Assembly (NCBI RefSeq): GCF_015752045.1
Contig: NZ_JADOUS010000002.1
Coordinates: 434,001 to 498,000 of the forward strand
Length of the DNA: 64,000 bases
Reading direction: 5' to 3'
Source: Arthrobacter_D sp015752045
GTDB taxonomy: Bacteria > Actinomycetota > Actinomycetes > Actinomycetales > Micrococcaceae
Position numbers and translations under genes: made by a program. Shown in pieces: positions 60,981 through 64,000 of this stretch. The notes below the pieces were generated by a model. It did no database searches and was not told the origin of the DNA. It saw only the letters and a program-made list of their open reading frames with translations. The stretch's first letter is position 1. Every line of letters begins with the position of its first letter.

Positions 60981-61832
60981 TCAGGCGGGAGCCGGGGCCG
61001 ACGTCGTCGCCTGGGCCAGGCGCGCGAGAGCGGCTTCGCTGCTGGAGCCCGGCGCTCCGTAGTAGGTGCAGACGCTCTGGTCCGCCTCGCCCGGGACGAG
61101 GAGGGTCTGGTAGTGCAGCACGAACTCGCCGACCACCGGGTGGTTGAAGCGGATCTCGCCCTGGTCCTTCTCGTGCACGTTCTGGTCGTCCCAGAAGCGC
61201 GGGAATTCGGGGCAGCCTTCGCGGAGGTCGGTGATGAGATCGGCGAGTTGGCGGTCGTCCGGGAAGCGTCCGACGTCGAGGTGCAGCATGGACGTGGTCT
61301 GCTCGCCGACCTGCTCCCAGTCCTGGTAGAGCTCCCGTGCCCTCGGGTCGAGCAGGATGAAGCGCGCGTAGTTGCGGTGGGTGGCCGGGAGCGCCTCGAA
61401 GTCGGTCATCAGCGCCCGCGCCAGACGGTTGCTCGCGAGCACGTCCGTGCGGCGGCCCAGGATGATCGCGGGGACCGGTTCCATGACGGACAGCAGGTCG
61501 TACAGGCCGGGCCGGACCCGCTGGGGCTCGTACGAGGGCGTGTGGTGCGGGGTCGGGGCGGTGCAGAGGTTGAGGAGGTGGTTCCGCTCCACGGTGTCGA
61601 GGCGGAGGGCCTGGGCGATGGAGTCGATGATCTCGAGGGACACCGCGCCGCCGCGGCCCTGCTCGATCCGCATGTAGTAGTCGGCGCTCATCCCTGCGAG
61701 GCGGGCCACTTCCTCCCGGCGGAGCCCGGGGACGCGGCGCACCCTGCCATCGAACGGGGCGCCGAGGTCGGTGGGTGAGAGCCGTGCGCGTCGCGAGCGC
61801 AGGAAAGCGGAGATCTCTGCGGCCCGGTCCAT
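60981..61832 (-). CDS. XRE-family regulator with MmyB-like ligand domain
   Basis: A protein of 283 aa. The N-terminal HTH (about residues 5-75) reads EISAFLRSRRARLSP, VPGLRREEVARLAGMS, then YYMRIEQGR. The C-terminal MmyB-like ligand-binding domain (about 95-265) has LDLLSVMEPVPAIILGRRTD, NRLARALMTDF and HYQTLLVPGEADQSVCTYY (quoted in parts). These regulators often control a neighbouring oxidoreductase; here the divergent aldo/keto reductase-like gene starts 81 bases away. The ATG at 61832 has GGAAGG 5 bases upstream; an ATG 9 bases earlier is possible. Confidence 0.9.
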   Translation of the reverse strand: MDRAAEISAFLRSRRARLSPTDLGAPFDGRVRRVPGLRREEVARLAGMSADYYMRIEQGRGGAVSLEIIDSIAQALRLDTVERNHLLNLCTAPTPHHTPSYEPQRVRPGLYDLLSVMEPVPAIILGRRTDVLASNRLARALMTDFEALPATHRNYARFILLDPRARELYQDWEQVGEQTTSMLHLDVGRFPDDRQLADLITDLREGCPEFPRFWDDQNVHEKDQGEIRFNHPVVGEFVLHYQTLLVPGEADQSVCTYYGAPGSSSEAALARLAQATTSAPAPA

Positions 61833-61900
61833 GCCTTCCATTCTGCCGCACCTTCCCTCACCGTCCCGGCAGGGTTCCGTCAGCGGGCGCCTCCCGCCGG

Positions 61901-61906
61901 TAGCCT
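61901..61906 (+). promoter_or_regulatory. -10 box TAGCCT for a leaderless transcript
   Basis: TAGCCT is followed by six bases and then the ATG at 61913, so transcription probably starts at the A of the start codon. Confidence 0.5.
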
Positions 61907-61912
61907 GAGGCA

Positions 61913-62815
61913 ATGAAACCTCTGGCAGACCTCCCCCCGTTCATCTACGGCACCACGCGGCTCGGGCACGACGACGTCCCCCGCGAGCAGCAGGCGCACA
62001 TGGCCCGCACGGCGATCGACGCGGGTCTCTGGCTCCACACCTCCCGCCAGTACGACCACGCCCTCGAGGTGCTCGGCGCTGCCTTCGAGGAGGACCGCGC
62101 CAAGGTCCCGCCGGTCATCGTGAAGCTGGGTGGCGGAACGGCCGACGACGTCCGCGCCACCATCGCCGAGAACATCGAGCCCCTGGGCATCAGCTCGATC
62201 GACATCGGGCAGCTCACCGGCGTGGGCGCGTTCGCGGACGACATGCCGTCGGGCGGTCCCACCCTCGCCGACCTGCAGCGGATCAAGGACGAGGGCCTCG
62301 TGGGCCGCTTCGTCCTCGAGATCTTCCCGTGGACCTCGGAGGCACCGCTCAAGGCGCTGCGGGCCGGGCACCTGGACGGCCTGATCGACGGCTACGTCTT
62401 CTACCTCAACCCGCTGCAGCGCTTCGCGTCGAACGACCTGTGGGACGAACTGCTGGCGCAGGACAAGGCCATCATCTCGATGCGCACCGTGGCCGGCGCA
62501 CCGGTCCACACCCTGCGTGATGTCCCGGGTGCCGCGTGGAAGCCGTACCTGCAGGAGCGGGCCATCGAGGTGGCGCCCATCTTCGAGCGCTGCGGCATCG
62601 AGAGCTGGGCCGAGTTCTGCATCCGGTTCACGCACAGCACCCCGCAGGTGGTGTCCACCGTCGGCTCGGCGAGCCGGGAGGAGAATCTGCGCGAACTGCT
62701 CACCTGCAGCCGGGACATCACGCCGCTGCCGCAGGACATCGTGGACGAACTGTTCGCGCTGCACCGCCGGTGGTCGGACGAGACGGATATCCACGCGGAG
62801 CTGTGGAGCATGTAG
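61913..62815 (+). CDS. Aldo/keto reductase-like protein
   Basis: A protein of 300 aa with the pattern of a TIM-barrel aldo/keto reductase. FIYGTTRLGHDDV is the first strand, LHTSRQYDHALEVLGAAFEE contains the Tyr of the usual D...Y pair, though the Asp position reads His or Thr here, and VIVKLGGG offers the Lys. SWAEFCIRFTHSTPQVVSTV and SREENLREL match the C-terminal cofactor-binding region. The altered active site may mean a changed activity. It is divergent from the MmyB-type regulator, its likely controller, and converges with the monooxygenase gene. Confidence 0.72.
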   Translation: MKPLADLPPFIYGTTRLGHDDVPREQQAHMARTAIDAGLWLHTSRQYDHALEVLGAAFEEDRAKVPPVIVKLGGGTADDVRATIAENIEPLGISSIDIGQLTGVGAFADDMPSGGPTLADLQRIKDEGLVGRFVLEIFPWTSEAPLKALRAGHLDGLIDGYVFYLNPLQRFASNDLWDELLAQDKAIISMRTVAGAPVHTLRDVPGAAWKPYLQERAIEVAPIFERCGIESWAEFCIRFTHSTPQVVSTVGSASREENLRELLTCSRDITPLPQDIVDELFALHRRWSDETDIHAELWSM

Positions 62816-62832
62816 GTCTTCACCCTGAACGA

Positions 62833-62860
62833 CGACGGCGGGGCATCCGCACGGCCGTCG
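62833..62860. terminator. Hairpin between convergent genes
   Basis: Seven-base arms CGACGGC/GCCGTCG with a 14-base loop, 18 bases after the aldo/keto reductase-like stop and 11 bases before the monooxygenase stop. Moderate terminator candidate. Confidence 0.5.
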
Positions 62861-62870
62861 GTGCCGACGC

Positions 62871-64000
62871 TCAGGGTCTCGTTGCGCTCAAGTAGGCTCG
62901 CACCGAGTCGGCGATGACATCGGCGTCCTTGGGAAAGCCGATGAAGTTTCCCGACGTGCGGCGAATGAGCCACCGCAGACCGATGAACCAGATCCCCGGA
63001 GCCGGTGAAGCGGGCCCCTGGCAAAGCGGCATCCTCCGAGAATCGGTCAGGTCCTCACCCAGCCAATCGAAAGCCCCGGTGTAACCGGTGCACCAGATGA
63101 CGCTGCTGATCCCTGCGCTCCGAAGGCGAATGCGTTCTGGTGGGTCGAGCTCGACCGGTTGTTCCGCTTCGTCCGGTTCGGCCGCGGGGGCGTCGATTCG
63201 GTGGTCCTGAATATGGGCATCGATCACGCCCCGGATGGTCGCTGCGGAACGGTCTCCGTAGGTGACGTTGTCTGCAGCGCTGGTATCGAACGTGATCGTG
63301 TCACCATCGGCTGCCACGAGACGCCCCGTGAGTGTCGCGCCGGCCTTGGCCAAGAGTTGGAGGCTCATGCTCCGCCCGCCGGGCGCGAGCAGGGCCGGTA
63401 CGGTGCTGACGGCTCGAGGGTCGGGGAGGTCCTCGGGTCGCTGCTCGAAGAAACCCGCCTCATCCAGCCATCTGACCGTGTCTCTTCCGCGATACCTGGC
63501 CGACGCGCGCCCGATCGGGCAGGTTGCCAGCCAGACCCGCCTGCCTGCGGCAAGCAATTCGTCGGTGATCTGTGTTCCGGACTGTGCGCTGCCGACAACC
63601 AGCACTGCCCCGTCGGGCAATTCATCCGGATTCCTGTACATGGAGGCATGGTGCTGGCTGATTCGATGGGGCAGCTCGCTCGCCAGAGCAGGCGGACGCG
63701 GGACGTTCTCACCGCCGCTCGCCACGACGATGGTGCGGGCTGCATACGGGCCGTCACTCGTCTGCAGATGCCATGAACCCCGATGGTGCGATAGCCCGAC
63801 CACGGCGGTTCCGGTGATTACAGGAGCCTTCGAAGCCAGTGCTTCAAGACGTTGAACCACGTCGTGTCGGGTGAGGTAGGAGTCGGGATCCTGCGCACCC
63901 AACATCGTGTTCATGAATCCGGGGTTGTTGAGATGGAGCGAATTCCAGCGCTGCGTCCGCCATGTCTCCCCTGGTCGGGCCCGCTCGAGCACAACGTGGT
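62871..64000 (-). CDS. Flavin-containing monooxygenase-like oxidoreductase, 5' end outside the window
   Basis: The C-terminal 376 or more residues of an FAD/NADPH-dependent monooxygenase of the CzcO/FMO type. The open frame runs off the window at 64000; the visible start HVVLERARPGETWR is the end of the FAD-binding Rossmann unit, so about 20-30 residues with the GxGxxG motif are missing. VVLVVGSAQSGTQI (part: VGSAQSGTQ) is the second, NADPH-binding motif; SVIWCTGYTGAFDWL is the conserved ATG-like motif (CTGY); GIWFIGLRWL is the C-terminal strand. It should hydroxylate or Baeyer-Villiger oxidise an organic substrate. The N-terminus must be read from the neighbouring sequence. Confidence 0.85.
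   Translation of the reverse strand, partial: HVVLERARPGETWRTQRWNSLHLNNPGFMNTMLGAQDPDSYLTRHDVVQRLEALASKAPVITGTAVVGLSHHRGSWHLQTSDGPYAARTIVVASGGENVPRPPALASELPHRISQHHASMYRNPDELPDGAVLVVGSAQSGTQITDELLAAGRRVWLATCPIGRASARYRGRDTVRWLDEAGFFEQRPEDLPDPRAVSTVPALLAPGGRSMSLQLLAKAGATLTGRLVAADGDTITFDTSAADNVTYGDRSAATIRGVIDAHIQDHRIDAPAAEPDEAEQPVELDPPERIRLRSAGISSVIWCTGYTGAFDWLGEDLTDSRRMPLCQGPASPAPGIWFIGLRWLIRRTSGNFIGFPKDADVIADSVRAYLSATRP

Noticed and set aside
1..64000. tRNA, rRNA and riboswitch genes
   Set aside because: No cloverleaf-like segments, conserved rRNA blocks or known riboswitch cores were recognised by eye; a covariance-model scan would be needed to exclude them.

Overview
The window is about 70% GC, has very short intergenic gaps, many GTG starts and stop/start overlaps (GTGA or ATGA), and several genes whose TAnnnT -10 box lies 6-8 bases before the start codon (leaderless transcripts). 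With the gene families present (DUF222-HNH protein, MmyB-like and ROK regulators, TctABC with a CitA/CitB pair, an IdeR-type iron box, Hps/Phi, Wadjet), this points to a chromosome of a high-GC actinobacterium, most likely Micrococcaceae (Arthrobacter-like). No rRNA, tRNA, CRISPR array or insertion sequence was found.

Layout. 0-5 kb: a luciferase-like oxidoreductase, a VOC protein, a GAF protein, a 13E12-type HNH protein and a DUF2231 membrane protein. 5.2-11.4 kb: a tripartite tricarboxylate transporter operon (tctC-tctB-tctA-usp, minus strand) divergent from a CitA/CitB-type two-component system; tctA carries an in-frame TAG. 11.5-21.8 kb: a dinucleotide-binding enzyme, a large processive glycosyltransferase with an inserted helical segment, an alpha-glucosidase and a ROK repressor around a clear operator, two NAD(P)-dependent enzymes, a small hypothetical and a DUF2252 protein. 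21.9-25.1 kb: a tight operon of acyl-CoA dehydrogenase-like protein, PIG-L deacetylase/methyltransferase fusion and glycosyltransferase, preceded by a leaderless 18-codon upstream frame that overlaps the first gene. 25.2-32.7 kb: an XRE-TPR regulator, a secreted ScyD/E-like propeller, a frameshifted K+-channel-like gene, small membrane proteins, and a LolA-like protein with an ABC transporter. 32.8-39.2 kb: an IdeR-box-controlled ferric iron ABC transporter whose fourth, overlapping gene is a single-chain adenylation-carrier-acyltransferase protein. 39.3-42.8 kb: an exonuclease, then a NERD / NERD-like / PH-domain operon whose predicted transcript begins with a perfect hairpin, and a small frameshifted gene.

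42.9-49.7 kb: an amide-hydrolysing catabolic operon (carbamoylase-type M20, two small multi-pass membrane proteins, amidohydrolase, amidase) with a divergent LacI regulator and two operator-like palindromes. 49.9-51.5 kb: a Tat-exported haem peroxidase. 51.6-58.3 kb: a complete JetABCD (Wadjet type I) plasmid-defence operon, followed by a TM2 protein with two Ltp repeats, a module known from phage superinfection exclusion. 59.6-60.8 kb: hexulose-6-phosphate synthase and isomerase (formaldehyde assimilation/detoxification). 61-64 kb: an MmyB-type regulator, an aldo/keto reductase-like protein and a flavin monooxygenase cut by the window end.

Most notable: the iron-coupled A-T-acyltransferase fusion, the ACAD/PIG-L-MT/GT2 operon with its coupled upstream frame, the NERD/PH trio, the Wadjet-Ltp neighbourhood, and three interrupted genes (one nonsense codon, two G-run frameshifts).
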